The notes under the pieces are model-generated. The model ran no database searches and had not been told where the DNA came from. It saw only the letters and a list, made by a program, of their open reading frames with translations. Positions 63,484 through 64,000 of a stretch of DNA of 64,000 nucleotides are shown here, piece after piece (the stretch's first letter is position 1; each line of letters opens with the position of its first letter). The DNA lies in assembly GCF_004365655.1 (NCBI RefSeq), contig NZ_SOEO01000002.1:806001-870000 (forward strand), written 5' to 3'. The DNA comes from Epilithonimonas xixisoli. Its GTDB lineage: Bacteria; Bacteroidota; Bacteroidia; Flavobacteriales; Weeksellaceae. Made by a program: the position numbers and the translations under genes.

Positions 63484-64000
63484 ACAATTTCTTTTACTGA
63501 TATTTTCTTTGCTGGGAAACGTTGTGTTTTCTCAGTACGAAGTTGTGCAAGAAGTTGTAGATTCTTCTGCCTATGAGTCTGGGTTTCATTACATCAAAGC
63601 AGATTCTTTGGTGAGGACGAATTATTCTACGGACAATGCGCTTCATCCAAAAACAATCGATCCCAATTTCAAAAACAAATACCAAAACAACGATTTCGAT
63701 TATGAAGTTCTGAAACCCAAAGAATCGGTGTGGGACAAGGTAAAAAAGAAAATTTCCGAATGGCTTTCGATGATTTTTGGCGATTTAGATCCTAACAAGG
63801 CCAATGATTACACGATTAATATTCTAAGGTTTTTTGCGATTCTGATTGTTGGTTTTCTGTTGTATATTCTAGTGCGTTATTTGATGTCCAAAGACGGGAA
63901 TTTCTTGTTTGGGAAAAGAAACAGGAAAATTAAAATTACCGCTCAGGATTTGGAAGAGAATATCCACGAGATCAACTTTCCGCAGAGCATTCTTATGTTT
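63473..64000 (+). CDS. DUF4129-type exported membrane protein, 5' part
   Basis: The gene runs off the right edge; 176 codons are seen. It starts with GTG (63473-63475) inside the end of the previous gene. A signal peptide (SFRQFLLLIFSLLGNVVFSQ) is followed by a soluble segment and one membrane helix (ILRFFAILIVGFLLYILVRY), then a cytosolic stretch where the DUF4129 domain would begin (EENIHEINFPQSILMF). The position in the SpoIIM cluster fits. MoxR ATPase and DUF58 genes would be expected to follow. Confidence 0.75.
   Translation, partial: MSFRQFLLLIFSLLGNVVFSQYEVVQEVVDSSAYESGFHYIKADSLVRTNYSTDNALHPKTIDPNFKNKYQNNDFDYEVLKPKESVWDKVKKKISEWLSMIFGDLDPNKANDYTINILRFFAILIVGFLLYILVRYLMSKDGNFLFGKRNRKIKITAQDLEENIHEINFPQSILMF

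Overview
This 64 kb window comes from the chromosome of a Bacteroidota bacterium of the class Flavobacteriia, most likely the Chryseobacterium/Epilithonimonas group (Weeksellaceae). The evidence is a pair of GLPGLI-family proteins, a type IX secretion (T9SS) sorting domain and a T9SS Plug-family protein, a SusC/SusD pair, BshC, a 'GYDIA' GHMP kinase, an IF2 and a Rho with long disordered insertions, and promoters of the Bacteroidota type (TTTG, 18-20 bp, TAnnTTTG). About a dozen such promoters can be read directly, and several of them decide start codons. No rRNA, tRNA, CRISPR array, prophage or transposase gene was found. Apart from one stretch that holds a broken toxin-antitoxin pair, no stretch over 300 bases lacks a gene.

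Region 1 (1-13047, all minus strand) is a surface-polysaccharide (O-antigen type) locus read from ugd towards a truncated wecB-like gene. RmlA and RmlB make dTDP-4-keto-6-deoxyglucose. Two tandem cupin ketoisomerases, an aminotransferase and a left-handed beta-helix acyltransferase would turn this into a dTDP-3-acylamino-3,6-dideoxyhexose. Four glycosyltransferase-like proteins and a membrane acyltransferase build and decorate the chain, and a Wzm/Wzt-type ABC exporter moves it across the inner membrane. There is no rmlC or rmlD.

Region 2 (13100-18013, plus) is the conserved rimP-nusA-infB operon, with a terminator-like hairpin in its leader and another hairpin between nusA and infB. Region 3 (18051-24960) is an accessory block: a T9SS-exported beta-propeller protein, a SusC/SusD uptake pair and an unknown secreted protein. 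Region 4 (25057-37974) carries an outer-membrane porin, bshC, a frameshifted toxin-antitoxin pair lying between 21-bp direct repeats, a LysM/periplasmic-binding fusion, fabD, a GHMP kinase, pckA, a metallo-beta-lactamase-fold hydrolase and the T9SS Plug-family gene. Region 5 (38050-44964) has a small GNAT protein, rho, a DUF4293 membrane protein whose promoter interlocks with that of rho, an M28 peptidase, an MsbA-like ABC exporter and small proteins.

Region 6 (44966-51100, minus) is the SUF iron-sulfur operon (iscA-type carrier, sufB, sufC, sufD), split between sufB and sufC by a thioredoxin-like gene and a VapBC pair. An inverted repeat lies at its predicted transcription start. Region 7 (51227-60118) has two GLPGLI proteins, then a minus-strand group of miaB, two secreted proteins, a sigma-54 activator, lptE and a TPR protein, and a TonB-C-like protein. 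Region 8 (60173-64000) starts a membrane-protein cluster (RDD, SpoIIM, a polytopic protein, a DUF4129-type protein).

The least-explained signal is a dispersed hairpin repeat of about 90-130 bp. It occurs three times, each time just after the stop codon of a gene and in the same orientation as that gene.
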